44,988 nucleotides of DNA, from positions 1 to 44,988 of IMG/VR virus record IMGVR_UViG_3300030328_001568; one strand, written 5' to 3'. The position numbers and the translations under genes were made by a program. The notes under the pieces are model-generated. The model was not told the origin of the DNA and did not search any database. It saw only the letters and a list, made by a program, of their open reading frames with translations. Positions 29,702-37,388 of the stretch are shown in pieces; position 1 is the first letter of the stretch; every line of letters begins with the position of its first letter. Source of the stretch: a virus.

Positions 29702-29891
29702 CTTCCTCCTCCTCGATAACTTCTACGTCTTGTCCCCACGTCCATGATCCGCTTTCAGTATCGGTAAACTCGCCACCGTCTACATTGTCTTTAATCCAGA
29801 GCCAGTAATCTTCTGGCTCTACGTCGTCGGGTACATCGCCCTCCCACTCAAGATCAACTTCCATGATTGCGTATGATCTTACTCTAGGCAT
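29694..29891 (-). CDS. Small acidic protein with Glu tail
   Basis: The protein is 65 residues from ATG 29891 (MPRVRSYAIMEVDLEWEGDV), strongly acidic, ending IEEEEDA. The bases that code for the tail (GAGGAGGAAG) act as ribosome site for the next gene. Junction ATGCCTAG overlaps the gene above by 8 bases. Confidence 0.55.
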   Translation of the reverse strand: MPRVRSYAIMEVDLEWEGDVPDDVEPEDYWLWIKDNVDGGEFTDTESGSWTWGQDVEVIEEEEDA

Positions 29892-30057
29892 CTTCAATCT
29901 CCTCTATCCAAGGATCGGTCCGATCATTCCAGACGCCAAACAAACCTTCGTTTGCCATATCCCACATCTGGTCAAAAGCATCACTCTCATTTTTTGCTTC
30001 GATCACCATATCGTCAGCTTTTCTTCTTGCTGTTCTGTGAATAATAAACTTAGGCAT
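29884..30057 (-). CDS. Small protein with Glu/Ala tail
   Basis: The protein is 57 residues from ATG 30057 (MPKFIIHRTARRKADDMVIE), with a basic first half and an acidic end (WIEEIEDA). It overlaps the gene above by ATGCCTAA. The longer frame to 30312 is a shadow of that gene. Unknown role. Confidence 0.55.
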   Translation of the reverse strand: MPKFIIHRTARRKADDMVIEAKNESDAFDQMWDMANEGLFGVWNDRTDPWIEEIEDA

Positions 30058-30550
30058 TTTCTTCTTCCTCCTCGTCCAACTCTCCCATAGGCTCCCAACT
30101 TTCGTCTTCACCGTTAACGTATCGACCTTCGAACATGCCACCTTCGTCTTGGTAGTCAGCATCAACAGAGATACCCAAATCAACCAATGCATTCCAAACC
30201 GGAATGGGTGGTCCCCAAGCTGTCCAACAATGAAAGCCAAACTCTGCCTCGCAATCATCTTCATAAGGATCGCCAAGATCTGTAAGGTTTTCTTCTGTAA
30301 ACTGCACGTCACAGACCTCCCACTTTGTGCCCCAATTCTCGCTGCGCCAATCGTACCAAGCGGGCACTGAAGTTTTTGCCTTAAAAGGATCGATCACTTT
30401 TCTGACCCTTGGTTTGACAAACATCTCAAACGGCATTGGTTTAATAAGCTGACAGAACATAGGATCTGTCTGTTTAAGATGGTCATAAATTTCTTTGATT
30501 AGGTTCCGTGGTCCGCGAAGGTGGACTTGTTGGTCACAATGGTTGGGCAT
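30050..30550 (-). CDS. DUF1281/YubB-like (ferredoxin-fold) protein
   Basis: This is a 166-residue protein starting MPNHCDQQVHLRGPRNLIKE. It has the MPNxCxxxxxIxGP start and the W-rich FGFHCWTAWGPPIPVWNALV core typical of the DUF1281/YubB ferredoxin-fold family, which is common in plasmids and phages and of unknown role. It ends in an acidic DEEEEENA tail. It is the first gene after promoter G, with GGAGAAAATT upstream. Confidence 0.7.
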   Translation of the reverse strand: MPNHCDQQVHLRGPRNLIKEIYDHLKQTDPMFCQLIKPMPFEMFVKPRVRKVIDPFKAKTSVPAWYDWRSENWGTKWEVCDVQFTEENLTDLGDPYEDDCEAEFGFHCWTAWGPPIPVWNALVDLGISVDADYQDEGGMFEGRYVNGEDESWEPMGELDEEEEENA

Positions 30551-30580
30551 AATTTTCTCCTCATAAGTTGCCGTTTTTGT

Positions 30581-30609
30581 TATCTAGCAATTGTATGGGA
30601 GTATGTCAA
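30581..30609 (-). promoter_or_regulatory. Promoter G
   Basis: On the minus strand a perfect TTGACA (30609-30604), 17 bases, TAGATA (30586-30581); start near 30574. The spacer reads TACTCCCATACAATTGC, with the TCCCATA word and a near repeat of promoter H. Drives the 28-30.5 kb small-gene operon. Confidence 0.7.
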
Positions 30610-30628
30610 CCCCTAGTCAATAAAATTG

Positions 30629-30889
30629 TTAATGAACTTCATCACTGGGACCGTCTTTAAATATTTCTTCGCCTATTTCCATGCGGATCGCGGCGTGACC
30701 CATTGCACCCGCAATTGTACCGAGAACCGTCTGCGGATCTTGGCTGCCAAGCATTAATCTATAGAGAACCGCGGTCAAAGCACCGCTTATCACTGCACCG
30801 GAAGAAAAATCTTTGTGAGCTAAATCCTTCAGCATCTCTTCGGTCAGTTGATAACTTAGGTTATAATCTTCTTGGTGTTCGGATTTCAT
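30629..30889 (-). CDS. Small early protein, unknown function
   Basis: The protein is 86 residues from ATG 30889 (MKSEHQEDYNLSYQLTEEML). The helical middle SGALTAVLYRLMLGSQDPQT and GTIAGAMGHAAIRMEIGEEI are moderately hydrophobic. A longer frame would translate the upstream terminator and is rejected. Unknown role. Confidence 0.55.
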   Translation of the reverse strand: MKSEHQEDYNLSYQLTEEMLKDLAHKDFSSGAVISGALTAVLYRLMLGSQDPQTVLGTIAGAMGHAAIRMEIGEEIFKDGPSDEVH

Positions 30890-30909
30890 AAGGTAATTAT
30901 ACTTTACTG

Positions 30910-30948
30910 TTAGAAAAACAAAAAGCCCCAAACAAAGGCTTGGGGCTT
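30910..30948 (-). terminator. Stem-loop with U-tract between promoter H and the next gene
   Basis: On the minus strand AAGCCCCAA (30948-30940) pairs perfectly with TTGGGGCTT (30931-30923), followed by TTTTTGTTTTT. It lies after the ribbon-helix-helix gene and about 19 bases into the leader of promoter H, so it is either the terminator of the upstream gene or a leader attenuator. Confidence 0.8.
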
Positions 30949-30973
30949 AATGCAATTTTTATGAGGTGTCTCA

Positions 30974-31002
30974 CACATAAGCGATTGTATGGGACAAGTC
31001 AA
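30974..31002 (-). promoter_or_regulatory. Promoter H
   Basis: On the minus strand TTGACT (31002-30997), 17 bases, TATGTG (30979-30974). The spacer TGTCCCATACAATCGCT shares TCCCATACAAT with promoter G. The -35 overlaps the stop codon of the ribbon-helix-helix gene. Start near 30967, ahead of the stem-loop. Confidence 0.6.
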
Positions 31003-31145
31003 GCGGTTTCACGATGTTTTTTGTAAATTTCAAACATTAAGCGTAATTGACCGCTAATTGTACGCCCTTCTGCCTTTGAAATTATTTTGATCTCACGATA
31101 AATCTCTATCGGAACCAAAACACTCTTCCATTTTTCTGTATCCAT
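30999..31145 (-). CDS. Arc-like ribbon-helix-helix transcriptional regulator
   Basis: The protein is 48 residues from ATG 31145, with GAGGGGAAG upstream. A beta strand (residues 5-11, KWKSVLVP), helix A (EIYREIKIISKAEG) and helix B (SGQLRLMFEIYKKHRET) give the classic Arc/MetJ/CopG layout. Such dimers insert paired beta strands into the DNA major groove. It sits between two promoters that contain TCCCATA, making it a candidate repressor or switch of early genes. No other regulator of this type is seen in the window. Confidence 0.8.
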   Translation of the reverse strand: MDTEKWKSVLVPIEIYREIKIISKAEGRTISGQLRLMFEIYKKHRETA

Positions 31146-31170
31146 AGCACTTCCCCTCTTATTATGTAGG

Positions 31171-31199
31171 AACATATAAGATGTTATGGGAAATTGCAA
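31171..31199 (-). promoter_or_regulatory. Promoter I, of the ribbon-helix-helix gene
   Basis: On the minus strand TTGCAA (31199-31194), 17 bases, TATGTT (31176-31171). The spacer TTTCCCATAACATCTTA has the TCCCATA word. It starts at the end of the U-tract of the polymerase terminator, so terminator and promoter are back to back. Start near 31164. Confidence 0.6.
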
Positions 31200-31200
31200 G

Positions 31201-31233
31201 AAAAAAGCCGCGGTTAATGGAGCTAACCGCGGC
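31201..31233 (-). terminator. Rho-independent terminator of the DNA polymerase operon
   Basis: On the minus strand GCCGCGGTTA (31233-31224) pairs perfectly with TAACCGCGGC (31216-31207) around a 7-base loop, then U6 (31206-31201). It lies 27 bases after the polymerase stop and ends the replication operon. Confidence 0.9.
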
Positions 31234-31260
31234 AGTTGGGAGACAGAAGCTTGTCAAAGC

Positions 31261-33153
31261 CTATCGAGCAGACCCCCAACTTGGACCTATCTCCACGTCA
31301 CACAAGTTGGGTACACTTAATGGTAGCGCATTTTCCATGATCTTGGCAATATTTTTAGCATCTGCGACAGTTTTAACCGACATAGCTATCTCATCGTGTA
31401 TCTGAATAAGGGGCAGATGCCCGCTTTCGTACAGATCTACCATGGCTTTTTTAGTCATATCTGCGGCTGATGCTTGAATCAGGCGGTTCAAAGCTTTGTA
31501 TGTGTAAGCCCGCTTTAACCTGACGGTATCCCCATATGTTTTGACGGCATCTTCAAACGGCAGAGCTTTGTTCATTGCAAAACCATCTGGCTCCCAGAGC
31601 GGAAAGCGGCACTTGCGTCCAAGTAAAGAGCGCAACTCACCCTTGCTGTCCTTCTCGTTCAGCCTGTTCATCACGCCGTTCATCAAACCCTTAACAAACG
31701 GAACACGCGAATGATACTGTTTGATTATGTCTCGGGCTTCATCTGCTTCGATCCCAAGCTGATCCGCCAGTTTATTGACGCCCATGCCGTACATCATGCC
31801 GAGGTTTATGGTCTTCGCCTGTTTACGCGGGATCTGTGCCATTTCTGCAACCATCGTATGGAAGTCAGTCTTTGGATCTGAGTTATACATGTCTACAAAC
31901 TCTTCGGCTCCGCGGAGCGGGCTATTTCTATTCTGACCAAATACATGTGCGTAATGCACCAAGATCCGTGGTTCCTGTTGCGAGAAATCTATTGCAGCCC
32001 ACTGATCCCCTTCTTCGGGCAAAAACAAACCGCGTATCATCGGACCCAATTCTGGGTCACGAGCGGGAATCTGTTGTAGGTTGGGGTTGTTCATTGAGAT
32101 TCGACCCGAAACCGTACCGCCATCGTCAGATCTAATTTGGTTAATGTGCGAGTGTATTCGACCATCGGAGCGACAATGCTTCAAAATTGTATTTATAAAC
32201 GTGCCAGAAGTCTTGTTGAGATTACGAGCTTCTACAATCAGCTTTGGTAATTCGTGCTCGTGGTCCGATAAATACGACTTGGTAAACGACGGAGCATCTT
32301 TTTCTGTGCGTGGATAACTTAATTCTAGCTTTTCAAAAGCCTTTGCTATAGACTGCGCCGCCCAGATCTCGACATTCATGCCCGTCAGTTTCTTGATTGA
32401 CTGCAAAACACCCTTCTCACGTTTGAGTAATTCGTCCCGCAGCCGCTCTGCTTTGTCCAGATCTACACGAACACCACGCCAAGTCATGTCGATCAGGCAT
32501 GGCAGTAGTCGGGTCTCTAAGTCCACGATATCTGACACGCCCTCCGATATGATCTTACTCTGGAAGTAGTTGAACAACTCAAGCGTAATCTCTGCGTCTG
32601 CCTCTGCATAGGGACCGACAAACATGGCGGGCATCTTGTACATCTCTGACTTCGGGTCCAGACCAAATGCTTGCGCTGCTTCGTTCAGAAGTTTTTCTGA
32701 TTTAGTCTTGTCTAGATAATCAAAGGCTAGAGCGTTTAGGCTATAACTGAACCTGTTCTCATCAAGCAGCGATCCGATCAGCATCGTATCAAACATCTTG
32801 CCCTTGAGGTCAAATCCCATACGCCTAATCCACCCCGCATCGTATTGTGCGTTGTGCATGATTTTATCAGCGGGACACTCGAATACTTTCTTAAGCCAAC
32901 GGTTGACTATTTTCTCGTCAAGATTGCCGCCACCGTTATGTCGAATTGGTATGTAGCCAGACCATGTATCGGTTGCAATTGCATAGCCTACAACCTCCCC
33001 ATCTCCAGTTGCCCATCCTGGTCCGTTTGACTTAATATTTGGGTCTTTTGTCTCCACATCTACAGCAATCCGTTTAGCCTCAGTGAGGTCTGGCAAGTCA
33101 TGCGGAGGAACCCATTCGCTTTTGGGGGCGAACATGTGCATTTGTAGGGGCAT
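31261..33153 (-). CDS. polA: Family A DNA polymerase with 3'-5' exonuclease
   Basis: This is a 630-residue protein. Exonuclease motifs: AVDVETKD (residue 30), MHNAQYDAGW (99), YAEADAEIT (182). Polymerase motif A WAAIDFSQQEPR (385, D389), motif B RKQAKTINLGMMYGMG (443-458), motif C QIHDEI (584-589). The residue equal to E. coli F762 is Leu451. There is no 5'-nuclease domain, as expected for phage PolA. It replicates the phage genome together with the primase and helicases encoded upstream. Its start shares one base with the preceding stop (TAATG). Confidence 0.95.
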   Translation of the reverse strand: MPLQMHMFAPKSEWVPPHDLPDLTEAKRIAVDVETKDPNIKSNGPGWATGDGEVVGYAIATDTWSGYIPIRHNGGGNLDEKIVNRWLKKVFECPADKIMHNAQYDAGWIRRMGFDLKGKMFDTMLIGSLLDENRFSYSLNALAFDYLDKTKSEKLLNEAAQAFGLDPKSEMYKMPAMFVGPYAEADAEITLELFNYFQSKIISEGVSDIVDLETRLLPCLIDMTWRGVRVDLDKAERLRDELLKREKGVLQSIKKLTGMNVEIWAAQSIAKAFEKLELSYPRTEKDAPSFTKSYLSDHEHELPKLIVEARNLNKTSGTFINTILKHCRSDGRIHSHINQIRSDDGGTVSGRISMNNPNLQQIPARDPELGPMIRGLFLPEEGDQWAAIDFSQQEPRILVHYAHVFGQNRNSPLRGAEEFVDMYNSDPKTDFHTMVAEMAQIPRKQAKTINLGMMYGMGVNKLADQLGIEADEARDIIKQYHSRVPFVKGLMNGVMNRLNEKDSKGELRSLLGRKCRFPLWEPDGFAMNKALPFEDAVKTYGDTVRLKRAYTYKALNRLIQASAADMTKKAMVDLYESGHLPLIQIHDEIAMSVKTVADAKNIAKIMENALPLSVPNLCDVEIGPSWGSAR

Positions 33154-33404
33154 TACTTTTCTCCGCCAAGGGCAGCATATCCACAGATATCAACCCAACC
33201 GTCCATGTGATTGGACTTCATCAGTCGAGCGCACTTCATCAGGATCATACAGACGGCAACCTGTTCTGCATTGATCTCAGTTTTGAGAAAGACCGACCAG
33301 AGATCGGCTATGTCTTGGAAGTTTTCTTTAGCGTCGCCGTAGTCTACCGCTCGGTCGCCGTTAATTAGCGTTTCTGCTTGCCTCAATATTTCATCACGTT
33401 TCAT
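33153..33404 (-). CDS. DUF6378-like protein
   Basis: The protein is 83 residues from ATG 33404 (MKRDEILRQAETLINGDRAV, then DYGDAKENFQDIADLWSVFL, and WVDICGYAALGGEK). GDRAxDYGxAxENFxxIAxLW and the DxWVDIxGYAALGGE end are the marks of DUF6378, which is widespread in phages next to replication genes. A nucleotide-related role has been suspected for such small helical proteins but is unproven. A longer upstream frame is a shadow. Confidence 0.75.
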   Translation of the reverse strand: MKRDEILRQAETLINGDRAVDYGDAKENFQDIADLWSVFLKTEINAEQVAVCMILMKCARLMKSNHMDGWVDICGYAALGGEK

Positions 33405-33561
33405 TATCTTTGTCCTTTGGATAGTAGACGAGGTAAAAAGACCCGCAGTTTGGACACGACATGTTTGTTTCAAATAAATATTCTTCGGACATATAACCAT
33501 CCTCTTCAAGATCGTGATCGCCGCCCCATATTACTTCTTCTTGACAGTGCCAACATTTCAT
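33394..33561 (-). CDS. Small zinc-ribbon protein
   Basis: A 55-residue ORF from ATG 33561 (MKCWHCQEEVIWGGDHDLEE, then MSCPNCGSFYLVYYPKDKDN). Two CxxC knuckles at residues 3-6 and 36-39 form a zinc ribbon. MKCWHCxxxxIWGGDHD is a start I recall from small cyanophage and T4-like proteins. It overlaps the genes on both sides by 4-11 bases. Role unknown, probably nucleic-acid related. Confidence 0.7.
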   Translation of the reverse strand: MKCWHCQEEVIWGGDHDLEEDGYMSEEYLFETNMSCPNCGSFYLVYYPKDKDNET

Positions 33562-35072
33562 AAGTCATAACTCCTGTGTGTATCTTCGGGTTCTACGACA
33601 TACAAGTTTTTACGAGTGCGGGTTACGCCCACATAAAAAACTCTGTGCATATCGTCTGGGTTCATCTGCATGGCCTCATCAGCCGCTGTAGATAAATCTG
33701 TAAAAAGCACGACATTGTCAGCTTCACCTCCCTTTGATCCGTGGATCGTGGACACTGTGATACGGGGGATGCCGTTGAACTTCTCTCCGCGTCGCAGCAA
33801 AGCTGTAATGTATGCTCTATCTTTATCGGGTATCTTATCCATTGCTTCGGACCAGATCATTTCTTCCACAATTGCCAAGCCGTGGTGTATTTGTAACTCG
33901 GCTAGGTTTACCATGTCGGTATCTTCAAGCGCGGGAAGTTTCTTATAGCCACGAGTAATACGCTTACCGACGGACATAAACGTGTAGATGTTTCGTGCCG
34001 TCTTACCAGAAACAGACTTGCCCTTCTGCAAATCGGTCCACCCGTTGACGGCGTCGCTTATCTTTTCGCCAATGGACCGTGAGCCGCGGTAGGTAAACAA
34101 ATACCCGTTTGAGCGTAGATCGGCAGACACGGGCTGAAGTTGGTATCCCGCTTGCGCCAGTACAAGCCAACTGTCCCTCGACATATCTAGCTCGTTCAGA
34201 TCAGTAATGCGTAAATACCCGCCGCTCTCTTCACGAGGCTCATACTTTTTGGGGTATCGGTTTTTGATACGACCTGAGATGCGCTGCGCTATATTGTGGA
34301 CGGTAGATGGTATGCGGTAGGACTTAGACAGTGTCTCGGACGGACCGTCTAGATGAATAAAATGCTCAACATCAGCCCCCGCCCAACGGTAAATGGCTTG
34401 GTCATCATCCCCCGCGCAGTACATGCGGTTGGTCTTTTGCTCTATCAGGTGGGCTATATCCCACTGTAGCGGAGACAAGTCTTGTGCCTCATCTAAAAAA
34501 CAAAGCTCAAACGGAGGGCAGAAGCGGTGTCCGTCATCCACAAAGTTTTGCAGCATGTCCGTAAAATCATACAGACCTAGAGCGGTTTTGTATTCGTGTA
34601 GGCTCTTGGCAACAAAGTTGACGGTGTTCCAATCCTCTTGCAAAGAACTGTGGTTGTATTCTTCGCGGAGCGGCGTCTTTTTTATACGGGCTAAGTTGAT
34701 CAGGCTGATGATCGGGTCGTGCTTGTTGAGCACATCAGATATATCATCGTCTATCGCCACGTTGCCTGACACGAGGTTGATGCCAATAGCCGTGCTAAGT
34801 TCGTTGTAATTCTCTGGCTGCATAATCTGTTCGGGTTTTATGTCAGACAGGGTCAATGCAAGACTGTGCAGTGTTCTGAAGTAGAACAGGTCTTGCTTTG
34901 GATCTAGTTTGAACCGTGCCGCCGCCCGTTCTTTGGCTTCCGTAGCTGCTTTGCGAGTAAACGCCAGAAACGCAATGCTCATAGGTGGAGTGCCCTCTTC
35001 AAGAGCTTTGTCCACCATATTAAGCAGAGTCGTGGTTTTGCCCGTGCCCGGTGGACCGAATATCCTGAACAT
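33558..35072 (-). CDS. UvrD/Rep-like superfamily 1 helicase
   Basis: The protein is 504 residues from ATG 35072, preceded by AGGGAAAAG. SF1 motifs in order: GPPGTGKTT (6-14), AFTRKAATEAKERA (38-51), CFLDEAQD (191-198), AGDDDQAIYRW (220-230), STIHGSKG (442-449), VGVTRTRKNL (482-491). It unwinds DNA at the fork or during recombination, like UvrD/Rep or T4 Dda. It precedes the polymerase in the same operon. Longer frames above 35072 lack a ribosome site. Confidence 0.9.
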   Translation of the reverse strand: MFRIFGPPGTGKTTTLLNMVDKALEEGTPPMSIAFLAFTRKAATEAKERAAARFKLDPKQDLFYFRTLHSLALTLSDIKPEQIMQPENYNELSTAIGINLVSGNVAIDDDISDVLNKHDPIISLINLARIKKTPLREEYNHSSLQEDWNTVNFVAKSLHEYKTALGLYDFTDMLQNFVDDGHRFCPPFELCFLDEAQDLSPLQWDIAHLIEQKTNRMYCAGDDDQAIYRWAGADVEHFIHLDGPSETLSKSYRIPSTVHNIAQRISGRIKNRYPKKYEPREESGGYLRITDLNELDMSRDSWLVLAQAGYQLQPVSADLRSNGYLFTYRGSRSIGEKISDAVNGWTDLQKGKSVSGKTARNIYTFMSVGKRITRGYKKLPALEDTDMVNLAELQIHHGLAIVEEMIWSEAMDKIPDKDRAYITALLRRGEKFNGIPRITVSTIHGSKGGEADNVVLFTDLSTAADEAMQMNPDDMHRVFYVGVTRTRKNLYVVEPEDTHRSYDL

Positions 35073-35214
35073 TGTTCTTTTCCCTGTTATATATCTGTGA
35101 CACGCGCTGCTTGGAGATGTTGAACCACCTACCAACCGCAGTTGCTGTCATATGCTGCTCGTCAATCATGCGGACAATCTCTTTGTTTCGCGTCCTTTTA
35201 AACTCGTCTATCAA
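35020..35214 (-). CDS. Helix-turn-helix protein
   Basis: This is a 64-residue protein. The HTH region is EIVRMIDEQHMTATAVGRWF followed by NISKQRVSQIYNREK, resembling sigma-factor region 4 or resolvase-type HTHs. It overlaps the 5' end of the helicase gene by 53 bases and the primase stop by 4. It could regulate late or early promoters or act at the origin. This overlap is larger than elsewhere and slightly lowers confidence. Confidence 0.6.
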   Translation of the reverse strand: MIDEFKRTRNKEIVRMIDEQHMTATAVGRWFNISKQRVSQIYNREKNNVQDIRSTGHGQNHDSA

Positions 35215-36743
35215 AATGGTGCCTCGTTTCCAAACTTGGGTGGATCTATGTCCATGTCTCCGCTCTCATAAGATGGTATGTGCCATACTCTGACCGCTCT
35301 GCCCTTGATCTTAAGAACCGTGGACTCGCCGTTTATATCTCTTAGTCTTTGTGCTACCTTGTGCGACTTATATTCAAAGAACTTATTCTTACGCAAGAAC
35401 GCCTCAAAGTCTTTCAGTCTAAAGTATGTAAGCTGCGTCTCGTCATCTGTCCAAGGCTTGCGTAACAGGATCTCTTCTTTGTCTTGTGCGTTCTGCAAGT
35501 AAGAACAGAACTCTTCAAGGTAATCATAAAACTGACCGCTGATACTGGCATCTTGTGCTACCTCGACGATTGCGCTTTCGTTTTCTTTCATCTCAGACAG
35601 TAACGCTCCAATACGAGCCTCCCACTGTTGCTTGGCAACTGACCGCGGCATCATGTTGAGTTGTTCCATACATGCCTTTTGAAAAGCGGGTTGGCTCATC
35701 AAAGCCTCTGTATCCAGTTCAAGAGGCTCACCGTTTACGTCCAGAAACCAGACAGGCGGAGAAGAGTTGTATTTGCGTAAGTTTGCAATCGGTACACCCG
35801 CAACCGCCGCACCTATCCCAAATTTCATGGTGCGGCAGAGGTCCTTGTTGCAGTGTGCATTTATCGGCGCATCGCTACACTTATAGGCATAGTCTTTGCG
35901 CTGAACCTGTTTGGCTACGATATTCACTTCATTTAAAGGTAGCGGTGGTTCAAAATATTCCATGTTATATTTTAATATTTCGTTTTCCCAACTGTCTGGG
36001 AAAGCCTTGCGTAGAAATACACCGACGTTAAACAGACCGTTGTTGCGCCCGCCCTCTGATATTTTCATCTTTGCCAAGATCTTGAGACAAGGTGGTCCGC
36101 CGTCAAAGTCTGCAATATCCGCAGAGCTTTCGACTTGTATCTTTGTAATCTGTTCTGGCGTCTGCTTATGAGCCTCGTACAGTTCGATAAACTCTTCTAG
36201 GCTTGCAGAGGTCCCGTCATCCAAAAAGGCGTACCGTAGCCCCTCCTCTGCGTTGTAGTAGGGCAAGTTAAGAAAGTTTCCTACGTCCCCTCTATCTAGA
36301 TGCAGCTTCACTTGCTTTGGGAAGATTTCACTGTCCCCATAGCCAAGTGCCGCAGAAATACTTTGTAGCGACTTCTGCATGTCTCTTGCCTCAACCCATT
36401 CGGATGCAAAGAGAAAGCAGTGTGCCCCACCTGACTTTGATCGACACACGACCAAAGGTAATTTCAAACGCCTGATCTTCTCAATCAGGAGCTTATGATC
36501 GAGCGGGTACTGGTCAACATCGACACAACCCCACTTACATTTGTTTTCAGCATTGATGGGAATGATGCCGACTGAACTGCCTTTACCAGACAGATGACCC
36601 TCCCAGAGTTTCTTGGTCCGTGGTTCGCGTACAATCGCGGCTTTTCCTGTATTTTTACCGTTGGACTGCTTCTTCTCTACTTTGTAAGTACCATATGCTT
36701 CTTGTAAGCCATCAAAGATGGCTGAGAACTTTTCTAATGACAT
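35211..36743 (-). CDS. AEP-type primase (TOTE-like) with PriCT end
   Basis: This is a 510-residue protein. The N-terminal archaeo-eukaryotic primase domain has WGCVDVDQYP (D75 and D77, metal residues) and CRSKSGGAHCFLF (100-112, H108). A region with YKCSDAPINAHCNKDLC, a C-x8-C-x4-C cluster, follows near residue 292-308 and could bind zinc or Fe-S. It primes DNA synthesis for the PolA. The C-terminal 200 residues are helical and charged and end in FGNEAPF. I see no helicase motif inside, so this is a stand-alone primase. Confidence 0.8.
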   Translation of the reverse strand: MSLEKFSAIFDGLQEAYGTYKVEKKQSNGKNTGKAAIVREPRTKKLWEGHLSGKGSSVGIIPINAENKCKWGCVDVDQYPLDHKLLIEKIRRLKLPLVVCRSKSGGAHCFLFASEWVEARDMQKSLQSISAALGYGDSEIFPKQVKLHLDRGDVGNFLNLPYYNAEEGLRYAFLDDGTSASLEEFIELYEAHKQTPEQITKIQVESSADIADFDGGPPCLKILAKMKISEGGRNNGLFNVGVFLRKAFPDSWENEILKYNMEYFEPPLPLNEVNIVAKQVQRKDYAYKCSDAPINAHCNKDLCRTMKFGIGAAVAGVPIANLRKYNSSPPVWFLDVNGEPLELDTEALMSQPAFQKACMEQLNMMPRSVAKQQWEARIGALLSEMKENESAIVEVAQDASISGQFYDYLEEFCSYLQNAQDKEEILLRKPWTDDETQLTYFRLKDFEAFLRKNKFFEYKSHKVAQRLRDINGESTVLKIKGRAVRVWHIPSYESGDMDIDPPKFGNEAPF

Positions 36744-36746
36744 GGT

Positions 36747-37289
36747 TTACCTCAAGATGTCATCTTGGGTTTTAAAATTTCTTCGATTAACTAAAGGATA
36801 TTCCCAACGTATTTTTGCGGAGTCGGATTGTAGTGCATTTCTTTTACGTTTAGAAGTTGTCCAATCTAGTAAGTCTAACTGACCCTTCATTTGCCAGTTA
36901 CCTGCTTTATATATAGTGCCGTGATGAACATCCATGTCTTGATAGCTTACTAATTTAATTAACTCTGGAAACTTTTCTTTAATTAGTTTTATCATTTTAG
37001 ACAAAACAAAGGTTGCTGTGTTCTTTTCACAAAAGTTTGATAAGGCTAATCTTCTTAACTCTAATATCTTCTTACCATCTTTCATTCTGTTTTGAGCAAC
37101 TGGAGAAGACCAAATACCTACCCCTATGATAGCCTCGTTATATGAAAACGAATAGCAAACATAGTGAGTGTTACGGACAACATTTGACCAATGTATTTGT
37201 GGTAGTCTGCTGTGCCATAGCTCATTTAACATACAAGCAACTTGTGCTCTAACTTCAGTAATCTTTATATCTTTTACATCAAAAGACAT
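36747..37289 (-). CDS. Mom-like DNA modification protein
   Basis: This is a 180-residue protein. The core reads IIGVGIWSSPVAQNRMKDGK, ILELRRLALSNFCEKNTATF, LVSYQDMDVHHGTIYKAGNW. The ELRRLAxSxxxxxNTxxxxLxxxI and VSYxDxxxxHxGTIYKAxNW order matches the phage Mu Mom family, a GNAT-like protein that converts adenine to N6-methylcarbamoyl-adenine and blocks restriction. Mom in Mu needs Com; no Com-like gene is seen here. It sits upstream of the primase. Weak TTGACT box lies upstream (about 37322). Homology is by eye. Confidence 0.75.
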   Translation of the reverse strand: MSFDVKDIKITEVRAQVACMLNELWHSRLPQIHWSNVVRNTHYVCYSFSYNEAIIGVGIWSSPVAQNRMKDGKKILELRRLALSNFCEKNTATFVLSKMIKLIKEKFPELIKLVSYQDMDVHHGTIYKAGNWQMKGQLDLLDWTTSKRKRNALQSDSAKIRWEYPLVNRRNFKTQDDILR

Positions 37290-37388
37290 CGTATCTCTCC
37301 CATTTCTTTTCGCCCATTTTAAGGAGTCAACTTCAAAACGATAAGGTGGGCGACCCTGACATAGGAGAGCCAGAGCCGCCCTGTGAAA

